Shown here: positions 38,631 to 46,230 of the stretch, in pieces | Numbering within the stretch: the first letter of the stretch is position 1 | Layout of the letters: every line of letters starts with the position of its first letter | Assembly (NCBI RefSeq): GCF_030581075.1 | Contig: NZ_JAUQSW010000009.1 | Coordinates: forward strand, 186,001-250,000 | Origin: Hymenobacter cheonanensis | GTDB taxonomy: Bacteria > Bacteroidota > Bacteroidia > Cytophagales > Hymenobacteraceae | Length of the DNA stretch: 64,000 nt | Reading direction: 5' to 3' | Position numbers and translations under genes: made by a program | Notes under the pieces: model-generated | The model's database searches: none | What the model saw: only the letters and a program-made list of their open reading frames with translations | What the model was told of the DNA's origin: nothing

Positions 38631-41069
38631 TTATTTCAGCACGGCCAGGGTCACGCCGTCGCCGCCGCGGTCGGCGTGCTCGTCGCCCACGCTGGCAATG
38701 GTGCGGTTGCGGCGCAGGTAGTCGCGGGCTATCTGGCGCAGCACGCCGTTGCCGCGGCCGTGCAGAATCTTGATTTCCGGAATACCAAACATCACCGCGT
38801 CGTCCACAAACGACATGAGCTTGGTGAGGGCGTCTTCGGCGCGCTCGCCGCGCAGGTCGAGCGTGGGGCTGAAGCCCGCCATGCGGCCGGTGAGGTCGAG
38901 GCTAGCCCCGCTGTTGTTGGCGGCGGCCGTTTTGCGGGCGGCGGCTTCGCGCTCGCGCACTTCGGCGCGGCTCAGCTTTTCGAGCAGCGCCACTTTCACC
39001 AGCGTCTTCATGCCGCCGAAGAGCACTTCAGCAGTTTTGCCCTTCACGCTCACCACTTCGCCGTGGCCCTCCTGGCCCAGAATGGCCACGCGGTCGCCCG
39101 CGCCGAGCGTGTTGGCATCGGCCAGCTCGCGGGTGGGGCGGGCCTTGGGCGGCTCTACTTGCAGCTTTTCGCGCACGAAGGTGTCAAGCTTCTGGCGGGC
39201 CTGCTTGGTGGTTTCCTTCTCGGCCTGCGAGCGGCGGATTTCGCCGATAGTGGCCTCGATTTGCTGGTTGGTATCCTTGAGCAGCTTCTGGGCCTGCTGC
39301 TTGGCGTCGCGCAGGCGTTCGAGGCGGGTGTCTTCGAGGTGCTTCTTCAAATCCAGGTACTCCTGGGTGAACTTGCGCAGGCCGTTTTGCAGCTTTTCGG
39401 TGTCGCGCAGCTTGGTTTCAAGCTCGGTTTTGTCGCGCTCCAGGCCTTCGAGCAGGCGGTCGTAGCGAATTTTATCCTTGCCCACCAGCTGGCTAGCCCG
39501 CTCGACGAGCTGCCGGGGCAGGCCGATTTTGCGGGCAATCTCGATGGCAAACGACGAGCCTGGCTTGCCGATTTCGAGGCGATAGAGGGGCTGCAAGCGC
39601 TCGGGGTCGTAGCGCATGGCGCCGTTCACCAGCCCTTCGGTTTTCTCGGCGAAGTTCTTGAGGTTGGTGTAGTGCGTGGTTATCACTCCAAAAACCCGGG
39701 CCTGGTTGAGCTGCTCAAGCACGGCCTCGGCGATGGCACCGCCCAGGCTGGGCTCGGTGCCGGTGCCGAATTCGTCAATCAGCACCAGGCTCTTTTTATT
39801 GGCCACCGTCACGAACTGCTTCATGGCCAGCAGGTGCGAGGAGTAGGTACTCAAGTCGTTTTCGAGGCTTTGCTCATCGCCGATGTCGAGCAGAATATCC
39901 TCAAACATGCCGGCCTCCGAGTAGTCGTCGCACGGAATGAGCAGGCCGCACTGCAGCATGTACTGCACCAGGCCCACCGTTTTCAGGGACACGGACTTGC
40001 CGCCCGCGTTCGGCCCCGAGATGACGAGGATGCGCTGCTCAGGCGTCAACTCAATATCGAGCGGCACTACTTCGCGCTTCTCCCCGTCTTTGCCGGCGGC
40101 CTTGTTTTGCTCCTTAAACGTGAGCGCCAGCACCGGGTGGCGCACCCCGCGCCACCGAATAAGCGGCCGGCTGCTAAGCTCGGGCAGCTGCGCGTCGAGT
40201 TCGCGGGCCAGCCGGGCCTTGGCCCGAATGAAATCGAGCAGGCCGAGGTAGCCGTAGGCCTTACGCAGGTCGGGCAGGTGCGGGCGCAGCTGGTCGGTGA
40301 GGCTGGTGAGAATACGAATCAGCTCGCGCTGATAGGCGTTTTCGAGGTCTTTAATGTCGTTGTTCAGCTCAAACACCTCGGCCGGCTCGATGAACACCGT
40401 CTGGCCCGAGGCGCTCTCATCGTGGATGAGGCCGCGCAGGCGGCGCTTGTGCTCGGCCACCACGGGCAGCACCAGGCGGCCACCGCGGATGGTAGGCTCG
40501 GCATCGCCCGGAATCCAGCCCTCGCTTTTGGCGTGGCGCAGCACGCTGGCAATCTGCTTGCGCAGCTGGCCCTGGCGCTGAATAAGCTCCTGGCGCACCT
40601 GGCGCAGCAGCGGCGAGGCATCGTCGCGCACGTGGCCCTCGTCGTCCACCACTTTGTCCATGGCGGCCAGCAGGTTGCGGTCGGCCTGAATGCCGATGCC
40701 CAGCAGGCGCAGGTTGGGGTAGAGCGGCTCGGGGGCGTGGGTAAAGAAGGTGAGCGCCGCCCGGATGGTGCGCAAACTCATTTTCACCTCGTAAAACGCC
40801 GCCGCGTCGAGGTAAGCCCCCGGCAGCGAGGCCCGCTTGAGGTGCACCGTGACGTCGAAATAAAACGCGCCCGGAAACTCGCTGCCGCCACTCAGCAGCT
40901 GCCGAAACTCGTCGGTCTGGGCCAGCAACTTGCTGAGCTGCTCGTGCTGGGTGATAAACTGCATGTTGGCCACGTGCTGCCGGCCTAGCGCCGAAAGGCA
41001 GAGCTGCTCGAGCAGCTCGCGCAGGGTGGCGAAGCCAATCTTGGCTTCAAAATTTTGGGGAGCTAACAA
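38631..41069 (-). CDS. mutS2: Endonuclease MutS2
   Basis: An 812-residue MutS2. After the N-terminal lever/core region comes the ATPase with Walker A SGPNAGGKSVSLKT, Walker B SLVLIDEFGTGTEPSLGGA, and the MutS family dimer motifs. A long coiled coil (about 520-640) follows, then a KOW-like segment (LGAGDRVAILGQEGHGEVV). The C-terminal Smr nuclease domain carries LDLRGERAEDALTKL and ILHGRGNGVLRQ. Family roles: suppression of homologous recombination and, in some species, splitting of collided ribosomes. Full length, single gene. Confidence 0.95.
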   Translation of the reverse strand: MLAPQNFEAKIGFATLRELLEQLCLSALGRQHVANMQFITQHEQLSKLLAQTDEFRQLLSGGSEFPGAFYFDVTVHLKRASLPGAYLDAAAFYEVKMSLRTIRAALTFFTHAPEPLYPNLRLLGIGIQADRNLLAAMDKVVDDEGHVRDDASPLLRQVRQELIQRQGQLRKQIASVLRHAKSEGWIPGDAEPTIRGGRLVLPVVAEHKRRLRGLIHDESASGQTVFIEPAEVFELNNDIKDLENAYQRELIRILTSLTDQLRPHLPDLRKAYGYLGLLDFIRAKARLARELDAQLPELSSRPLIRWRGVRHPVLALTFKEQNKAAGKDGEKREVVPLDIELTPEQRILVISGPNAGGKSVSLKTVGLVQYMLQCGLLIPCDDYSEAGMFEDILLDIGDEQSLENDLSTYSSHLLAMKQFVTVANKKSLVLIDEFGTGTEPSLGGAIAEAVLEQLNQARVFGVITTHYTNLKNFAEKTEGLVNGAMRYDPERLQPLYRLEIGKPGSSFAIEIARKIGLPRQLVERASQLVGKDKIRYDRLLEGLERDKTELETKLRDTEKLQNGLRKFTQEYLDLKKHLEDTRLERLRDAKQQAQKLLKDTNQQIEATIGEIRRSQAEKETTKQARQKLDTFVREKLQVEPPKARPTRELADANTLGAGDRVAILGQEGHGEVVSVKGKTAEVLFGGMKTLVKVALLEKLSRAEVREREAAARKTAAANNSGASLDLTGRMAGFSPTLDLRGERAEDALTKLMSFVDDAVMFGIPEIKILHGRGNGVLRQIARDYLRRNRTIASVGDEHADRGGDGVTLAVLK

Positions 41070-41275
41070 ATCGAATACAAGCGGGGAAACTGACTAACTG
41101 GCCGCGAAGGTAAAACAGCAATCGGGGCGGGAAGATTCGCAAAACGCAGGGCTAGCGGCGCTCATAGTAAAAGTTGGCCCAGCTGGCCAGGTAAGGCAGT
41201 AGTAGCAACAGCGGCAAGTAAGCCAGGCCGCTCGCTCCCTGGCTTAGGCATCGCGCCACCCAGGCCGCGCTGAGT

Positions 41276-41360
41276 GCGTGTTTGGAAAGTGTAAAAAACA
41301 CGGTTTTTGTCATGCTGAGCTTGTCGAAGCATGACCCGGAAATTGAAAATCCAAACACGC
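41276..41360. repeat. Nested inverted repeat containing GTCATGCTGA copy A2
   Basis: Outer arms GCGTGTTTGG (41276-41285) and CCAAACACGC (41351-41360); inside, GTCATGC and GCATGAC (41309-41335) enclose 13 bases. The inner part is a shortened member of the GTCATGCTGA family. Confidence 0.8.
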
Positions 41361-41426
41361 TCTTAGAATGCTGAAGCATGGTACGCTATACGTTCCGAGC
41401 CCGGCGAGTGGCTAGCCTGCTTCTTT

Positions 41427-41482
41427 ACCGGCCAGCACTGGCGCGAGGTTACGCGGCGTAACGCGTGCCGGTGCTGGCCAGT
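41427..41482. repeat. Inverted repeat related to family C ends
   Basis: Arms ACCGGCCAGCACTGGCGCGA and the near-complement ending GTGCTGGCCAGT around GGTTACGCGGCGTAACG. The GCGCGAGGTTACGC core recalls the ends of the 208-bp family C elements. Confidence 0.6.
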
Positions 41483-41713
41483 AAGACTTGAATTGCCAGC
41501 CGGGCGACGCATACTACTGCTTGTAGGACGTGTAATACAGACTAAAGTACTCTTTTTCACTCAAAGCAGACGCACGCTACGAGTAGTGTGGCTTAGGTTT
41601 TCACCCAGAGTACCTGTATTATCTGCTGTAAGACCTTAGCTTCTCATCAAGAGACTTTATTTAAACACAAAAAGACTTGTTTTGGAGCCAGACAGACGCT
41701 TACTCTAGCTAGT

Positions 41714-42163
41714 ATGACGCGGATAGCTTACCTTGCGCCCTACCCACCGCAGCCCCTTCCTATGCCTCTTCCCACTTCCCTGCCCGCCGACCTGGCGGCC
41801 AGCTTTGCCCGGCGCGTGGCCGAGCGCGACGTGGTGCGCCCGCCCGAGCCACCAAGCCAGACGCCCGAAGCCATTGCCCAGCGGCTGGCGCACTGGCTCG
41901 AAACAACCCACCACGTGCGCGATTACCGCGCCCGCGCCGCTTTTGCCCAGCTACTGCTGCACTTGCTAGCCCACCCCGAGGCGCCTACGGCCGCGCTCAC
42001 CTCGGCCGCGGGCCTGGGCCCGCGCATGACGGCCCGCCACTTGCTGCGCCTGGCCGAATGGGGCCTCGCCGAATGGTTTTATCGGGGCCGCACCCGCTAC
42101 CACCGCCTCACGCGCAGCGGCGAAGATGCGCTGCTGCCGGTAGTGACGGGAGCGGGCGCGTAG
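41714..42163 (+). CDS. Hypothetical winged-helix-like protein
   Basis: A 149-residue protein (133 if it starts at ATG 41762, MPLPTSLPADLAASFARRV). The second half (FAQLLLHLLAHPEAPTAALT, LGPRMTARHLLRLAEWGLAE, GRTRYHRLTRSGEDALLPV) has the helix-helix-wing layout of a small winged helix-turn-helix and may bind DNA. It ends in a Gly/Ala tail. No close family known to me. Confidence 0.6.
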   Translation: MTRIAYLAPYPPQPLPMPLPTSLPADLAASFARRVAERDVVRPPEPPSQTPEAIAQRLAHWLETTHHVRDYRARAAFAQLLLHLLAHPEAPTAALTSAAGLGPRMTARHLLRLAEWGLAEWFYRGRTRYHRLTRSGEDALLPVVTGAGA

Positions 42164-42195
42164 GGTAAAACAGACAAGCCAACGCTTGCCCTGCC

Positions 42196-42954
42196 TTAGC
42201 CCACGCCCTCGCCGAAGAGCGCGAAGTCATACTTTACCGGGTCGCTGGGGTCGAGCAGGCGCAGGTTAGCCGTCAGCTCCTCGGCGGCCGGCCAGTCTAC
42301 CTTATCGCGCTGGAGCAGGCCGAGCAGGCGGGCCTGGCGCTCGACGTGCACATCGATGGGGCAGATAAGCTCGCTAGGGCTGATGCGCATCCAGAGGCCA
42401 AAATCGACGCCGTTATTGTCGCGGCGCACCAGCCAGCGCAGGTACATGTTGAGGCGCTTGCAGGCCGAATTGCGGGCGGGCGTGGCCACGTGCTTGCGGG
42501 TACGGGCCGGCGCCTCGGGCAAGCTGAAAAACAGGTTGTGGAAGTTTATCAGGCGCTCGCGCATGGTGGTGCCGTGCAAAAAGGCGTCTTCCAGCGAAGT
42601 ATGGCTTTCGTAAAACCACCGCAGCCAGTGCACAAAGTAGAGCAGGTCGGTATCGCAGAAAGTGCGGTGGCAGAAGCCGAGCAGCTTTTTTAACTCCTCG
42701 TCCTGGTGCTGGGTGATGAACTGGTAGGGCGCATCATCCATGCGCGTCATCAGCTCAGCCGTTTTCTTCAGAATGGTAGGGCGCTGGCCCCAGGCGAGCA
42801 GCGCGGCAAAGAGGCCGCTGATTTCAATATCCTGCAAGCGCGTGAAGCGGTGCGGAATACTGACGGGGTCTTTGAGCAGAAACGTGGGCTGGTTGTACTG
42901 GTTGGCGCGGGCGTCGAGCAGGGCGCGCAGCGCCGCCAGGTCTAGTTTAGGCAT
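42196..42954 (-). CDS. TIGR02757 (DUF2400) family protein
   Basis: A 252-residue protein of the TIGR02757/DUF2400 family, common in Bacteroidota and of unknown function. Landmarks: FTRLQDIEISGLFAALLAWG, HRTFCDTDLLYFVHWLRWFY, LNMYLRWLVRRDNNGVDFG, SELICPIDVHVERQARLLG and DPVKYDFALFGEGV. The pattern resembles helix-hairpin-helix DNA glycosylases, so a DNA-related role is possible. Followed by a long palindrome. Confidence 0.88.
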   Translation of the reverse strand: MPKLDLAALRALLDARANQYNQPTFLLKDPVSIPHRFTRLQDIEISGLFAALLAWGQRPTILKKTAELMTRMDDAPYQFITQHQDEELKKLLGFCHRTFCDTDLLYFVHWLRWFYESHTSLEDAFLHGTTMRERLINFHNLFFSLPEAPARTRKHVATPARNSACKRLNMYLRWLVRRDNNGVDFGLWMRISPSELICPIDVHVERQARLLGLLQRDKVDWPAAEELTANLRLLDPSDPVKYDFALFGEGVG

Positions 42955-42981
42955 CTACTTCGAGATAAGAAAAAAGCAAAA

Positions 42982-43103
42982 CGTCATGCTGAGCGCAGCA
43001 AAGCGGAGTCGAAGCATCTTGCCCGGTGCAGTAAAACCTAACGCCAGGGGTTAGTTCACCGGGCAAGATGCTTCGGCTCCGCTCCGCTGCGCTCAGCATG
43101 ACG
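42982..43103. repeat. Long palindrome, GTCATGCTGA family, copy A3
   Basis: 47-bp arms with few mismatches (starts CGTCATGCTGAGCGCAGCA, ends GCGCTCAGCATGACG) enclosing a second small hairpin CTAACGCCAGGGGTTAG. It lies between the TIGR02757 gene and the LysM gene, which point the same way. Confidence 0.9.
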
Positions 43104-43129
43104 CGGCAATTGGGGCGGCTAGCCCGGCC

Positions 43130-44059
43130 CTACGGCACGTAGCTCGTCTCGACCCGAAACTTGGCGTCGGTGGTGCCCAGCTTTTGCACGGCGCGGGGCG
43201 AGAGGCGCACCAGGATGTTCTCATTCTCGCCCGTGTCGGGCAGCGTGCCGATAACGCGCACGTACACCGACTGGCCGTTCATCTGGTTTTTGACCTGCAT
43301 AATGGTGCCCACGGGGGCCGTTTTGTGCAGGGCCAGGTATTTGTCGGTGCCGTTGTTGGCGATGGCCGTGGCGATGCCCACGTCGGTTTTGCGCTGCACC
43401 AGCTCGCTGGCGTGGGTAGGGCTCTTGGTTTCGGCGGCTTCCTCGCGGCGCTCGGCGGGCGTGGCGGGCGTTACGGTAGCTACCTGGGCGGGCGCGGCGG
43501 GGTTGATTTTGGGGGCCGGCGCCTCGGGCGCGGCGGGCGCCGGGCTAGCCGCTACGGCCGGGGTGCCGCCTTCGGCGGCGCGCAGCAGCAGCTCCTGGCC
43601 CACGCGCACCGCGCCGCCGGCGGGCAGGTGGTTGTAGAGAATCAGGTCGGCGGGCGCCAGGTTGAAGCGCCGGGCAATGCCGAAGAGCGTTTCGCCCTTG
43701 GCCACGGTGTAGCGGTCGGGCACGGCGGTAGCGGCGGCCGTGGGCAGCCGGGCCGGGCCAGCGGCCGGCGCTGCGGCCTTGGTGCCCCCGGCCGCCCCGC
43801 GCGGAATCAGCACCACCTCGCCGATGCCGAGGCCGGTTTTGAGCTGCGGGTTGGCGGCGGTAATCTGGTCTACCGTTACGTGGTAGCGGCGGCTGAGGGC
43901 AAACATGGTTTCGCCCTGGGCCACGCGGTGGCGCACAAAGCGCTGGCCACCGCGCATTTCCTGGCCAATAGAGTCGGTGGGCAGGCGGTGGCTAGGGGGC
44001 AGCGGGGCCAGGGGGCCGTGCAGCGAGTTAAGTATCAAGAAAGAAGCAAGCAGACTCAT
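43130..44059 (-). CDS. LysM-domain exported protein with RlpA-like C-terminus
   Basis: About 309 residues. Signal-like N-terminus MSLLASFLILNSLHG. Two LysM repeats: HRVAQGETMFALSRRYHVTV...VVLIP and YTVAKGETLFGIARRFNL...LLL, joined by Ala/Pro-rich linkers. The C-terminal 95 residues (VGIATAIANNGTDKYLALHK, GTIMQVKNQMNGQSVYVRVI) resemble a double-psi beta-barrel as in RlpA. It probably binds peptidoglycan in the periplasm. A TAGCTTTG box (minus, 44069-44076) lies 9 bp before the ATG at 44059. Confidence 0.85.
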   Translation of the reverse strand: MSLLASFLILNSLHGPLAPLPPSHRLPTDSIGQEMRGGQRFVRHRVAQGETMFALSRRYHVTVDQITAANPQLKTGLGIGEVVLIPRGAAGGTKAAAPAAGPARLPTAAATAVPDRYTVAKGETLFGIARRFNLAPADLILYNHLPAGGAVRVGQELLLRAAEGGTPAVAASPAPAAPEAPAPKINPAAPAQVATVTPATPAERREEAAETKSPTHASELVQRKTDVGIATAIANNGTDKYLALHKTAPVGTIMQVKNQMNGQSVYVRVIGTLPDTGENENILVRLSPRAVQKLGTTDAKFRVETSYVP

Positions 44060-44068
44060 GCGCAGAAG

Positions 44069-44076
44069 CAAAGCTA
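44069..44076 (-). promoter_or_regulatory. Candidate -7 box (TAGCTTTG) before the LysM gene
   Basis: Minus strand, 9 bp before the ATG at 44059; consistent with a near-leaderless transcript. Confidence 0.4.
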
Positions 44077-44255
44077 AAGGTGTACCAAAACCGGCCCTGG
44101 GCCGGCCCCGGCCCAGGGCCAGCGGTAGGCAAAGTAACTACGCAGCGGCCGGCCCGCCGTAGTTTCGGCCTTTCTTAACGGGCAATCGGGCCGGGTTAGT
44201 ACCGGCCAGGGCCTAGTGCTCGTTGCTTCCGTTCCCGTCTTCGCCCCTGCCCACT

Positions 44256-45008
44256 ATGGCTGCCCTCGGCATTATTCCGGCCCGCTACGCCTCTACCCGC
44301 CTGCCCGGCAAGCCCCTCGTAGACCTGGGCGGCCGCACCATGATTGAGCGCGTGGTGGCGCAGGCCCGCCAGGCCCGGCTAGACCGGGTGGTGGTGGCCA
44401 CCGACGATGAGCGCATTCTCGACCACGTGCGCGGCTTCGGCGGTGAGGCGGTGCTCACGCGCGCCGACCACCCCAGCGGCACCGACCGCGCGTGGGAAGC
44501 CTTTGCGCTGCTGGGCCAGCCTGGCGAGGTGAGCTGCATCGTCAATATTCAGGGCGATGAGCCGTTTATCCAGCCGGCACAGATTAATGCCCTGGTGGAC
44601 TTGTTTGCCCAGCAGCCCGCGCCGGCCATTGCCACGCTCATCAAGCCGGTGCTCACGGAGGAAGAATTATTCAGCCCGCACCTGCCCAAGGTGGTAACCA
44701 ACCAGCGGGGCGAGGCGCTGTATTTCAGCCGCCACCCCCTGCCCTACCAGCGCCAGCACCCTAGCCAGCAGTGGCTGGCCCACCACCGCTACTACCGGCA
44801 CCTGGGCCTGTATGCCTACCAGCCCGCGGTGCTGCGCCAACTCACGCAATTGCCGCCCTCGCCCCTGGAGCTGGCCGAGAGCCTAGAGCAGCTGCGCTGG
44901 CTGGAGGCCGGTTTTGTCATCCAAACGGCCATTACCGAGCTGGATGCTTTCGGCATCGACACGCCCGAGGACGTGGCCCGGGCGCGCCAGCGGCTGGGGG
45001 TGGGCTAG
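44256..45008 (+). CDS. kdsB: 3-deoxy-manno-octulosonate cytidylyltransferase
   Basis: A 250-residue CMP-Kdo synthetase activating Kdo for lipid A-core assembly. Motifs: GIIPARYASTRLPGKPLVDL (nucleotide loop), VVATDDERIL, LTRADHPSGTDRAWE, CIVNIQGDEPFIQPAQI, and YFSRHPLPYQR for Kdo binding. ATG 44256 (MAALGIIPARYAS) fits family starts better than the frame start at 44223. Single gene. With HldA near 63 kb it indicates a Kdo/heptose LPS. Confidence 0.95.
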   Translation: MAALGIIPARYASTRLPGKPLVDLGGRTMIERVVAQARQARLDRVVVATDDERILDHVRGFGGEAVLTRADHPSGTDRAWEAFALLGQPGEVSCIVNIQGDEPFIQPAQINALVDLFAQQPAPAIATLIKPVLTEEELFSPHLPKVVTNQRGEALYFSRHPLPYQRQHPSQQWLAHHRYYRHLGLYAYQPAVLRQLTQLPPSPLELAESLEQLRWLEAGFVIQTAITELDAFGIDTPEDVARARQRLGVG

Positions 45009-45015
45009 CCTGGCC

Positions 45016-45429
45016 CTACTCTTTTAGCGAGCGGGCTACTACTTCTTTTTCGTCGCCGCTTTGCTTGCGCTCCTCCTCCATCTCCTTAGATAGAAAGAAG
45101 TTGAGCGCCGTGCGGATAACGGCAATGGCCCCGAGCTTGCCAATCTGCTCCCAGCTTGGGGCAATGGCCGTGCTGAGGATATCGGCCCCGAGCTGAAATT
45201 CCAGGGCCAGGGCCAGGTAGCGGGCCAGCGTGAGCCGGATGGCCGTAAAATCGGCCGTGCGCCGGGCCAGCAGGGCTTTCACCAGCAGGCCGCCCGCCGT
45301 GAGAATACCCAGCGCGATGATGGAGGCGCCCACTACTTCTACCCCCAGTTTGAGCCACTGCACGCCGGCCACCACGCCCTCTTCGGTGCGGGCAAACAAC
45401 GTGACGGAATTTTCGACAGCAAGTAGCAT
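45016..45429 (-). CDS. DUF1622 family membrane protein
   Basis: A 137-residue protein with two or three hydrophobic segments (VEVVGASIIALGILTAGGLL, then a helix at about 70-100 with LALALEFQLGADILSTAIAP). The E-F-Q-L-x-A-D-I-L element and the late IAVIRTALNFFLSKEMEEE are DUF1622 signatures. Function unknown. It starts 3 bp after the HPP gene on the same strand, so the two are one operon. Confidence 0.85.
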   Translation of the reverse strand: MLLAVENSVTLFARTEEGVVAGVQWLKLGVEVVGASIIALGILTAGGLLVKALLARRTADFTAIRLTLARYLALALEFQLGADILSTAIAPSWEQIGKLGAIAVIRTALNFFLSKEMEEERKQSGDEKEVVARSLKE

Positions 45430-45432
45430 AGG

Positions 45433-45948
45433 CTAAGAAACTAAACCGGCGGCCGTGAACCGCCGCACCAGATACGCGGAGCCGCGCTGCACGGCCAGCA
45501 GCACTACCACCAGGCCCACCGCCAGCCCAAACAAAGCCAGGCTGCCCTCGCCCGTGCCGGCCCGAAACGCAAAATTGAGCGCCGTGGCTACGGCCGGCGG
45601 GTGCATAGTATTGGTCGCAATCATTAGCCCAATCACGCTCACCAGCGCTAGCGCCGCGCTGCCGTAGCTCGGCCCCAGCCAGGCATGAAACAGGTAGCCC
45701 AGCCCCGCCGCCCCTAGCTGGCTGACGACGAGCGTGCGCGCACTATTGGCCGGATGGCTAGGGTCGAGGTATATCAAAAAGCAGCTGCTGGCCAGCGAAG
45801 CAAACAGCAGCTGCTGATTGCTGAGCGCCTTGAGCAGCCACAGCAGCCCCAGCACCGTGAGGGTGGGCAGCAGGGCTAGCAGCACCTCGCGGCGCCCGCC
45901 CAGGCGCGGGCGGCCGAGCGGTGCGGCCGGAGTAGTAGCAGGGGGCAT
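45433..45948 (-). CDS. HPP family integral membrane protein
   Basis: About 171 residues with four or five hydrophobic segments. SSCFLIYLDPSHPANSARTL and NTMHPPAVATALNFAF carry the HPP motif of the family, members of which transport nitrite in cyanobacterial chloroplast relatives; a transport role here is inference. ATG 45948 is chosen; the frame extends to 46050 but that part is encoded by the edge of a 21-bp repeat region and is not family-like. First gene of the pair with DUF1622. Confidence 0.82.
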   Translation of the reverse strand: MPPATTPAAPLGRPRLGGRREVLLALLPTLTVLGLLWLLKALSNQQLLFASLASSCFLIYLDPSHPANSARTLVVSQLGAAGLGYLFHAWLGPSYGSAALALVSVIGLMIATNTMHPPAVATALNFAFRAGTGEGSLALFGLAVGLVVVLLAVQRGSAYLVRRFTAAGLVS

Positions 45949-46022
45949 AGGCCGAAGAAATAAGCTCCGCCTCTTACGGTAAATCGGCCGCCCGGTGGGT
46001 GGTTTAATTGGGGTCGGACCCC

Positions 46023-46211
46023 AATTAAATAGGGTCGGACCCGAACTCATTCGCCTTTTTAGCCAATAAGTTCGGGTCGCGGCCGAATGAGTTCGCCTTT
46101 TTGCTGATTCAATTCGCCGCGCGGCTGAATGAGTTGCCCACTTTGGCGAATGAGTTCGGGTCGCCGCCGAATGAATTCGCCTTTTTAGCCAATGCGTTGG
46201 CAGAAAAGGGA
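46023..46211. repeat. 21-bp tandem array, nine units, dyad GAA-N4-TTC
   Basis: Nine consecutive 21-bp units, each with a dyad GAA-N4-TTC or close variant (GAACTCATTC, CAATAAGTTC, GAATGAGTTC, GATTCAATTC, GAATGAGTTG, GAATGAATTC, CAATGCGTTG). In one frame on the plus strand every unit starts at an Asn codon: NSFAFLA, NKFGSRP, NEFAFLL, IQFAARL, NELPTLA, NEFGSPP, NEFAFLA, NALAEKG; unit 1 contains a stop. It lies upstream of the HPP gene and after the CCA gene, and no credible gene covers it. A second such array is at 62485. Confidence 0.85.
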
Positions 46212-46230
46212 CATCCGCTTTCCCGGTTGG

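Larger units (their letters stand above)
41070..41713. other. Large intergenic region with nested inverted repeats
   Basis: A 644-bp gap, GC-rich at the left and distinctly AT-rich after about 41490. The left part holds a short open frame (minus, 41152-41265) whose product GLAYLPLLLLLPYLASW...ANFYYERR looks like the C-terminus of a membrane protein, probably a gene remnant. Inverted repeats lie at 41276-41360 and 41427-41482. In the AT-rich right part I see no tRNA, riboswitch or ORF. Confidence 0.5.

Noticed and set aside
38676..40988. Open frame of 770 codons on the plus strand opposite mutS2
   Set aside because: It lies fully antisense to a clear MutS2 and its Ala/Gly/Val/His composition is typical of the complementary frame of GC-rich genes.
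46023..46211. CRISPR array interpretation of the 21-bp repeats
   Set aside because: Units are contiguous with no unique spacers, the period is 21 bp, and no cas genes are near.
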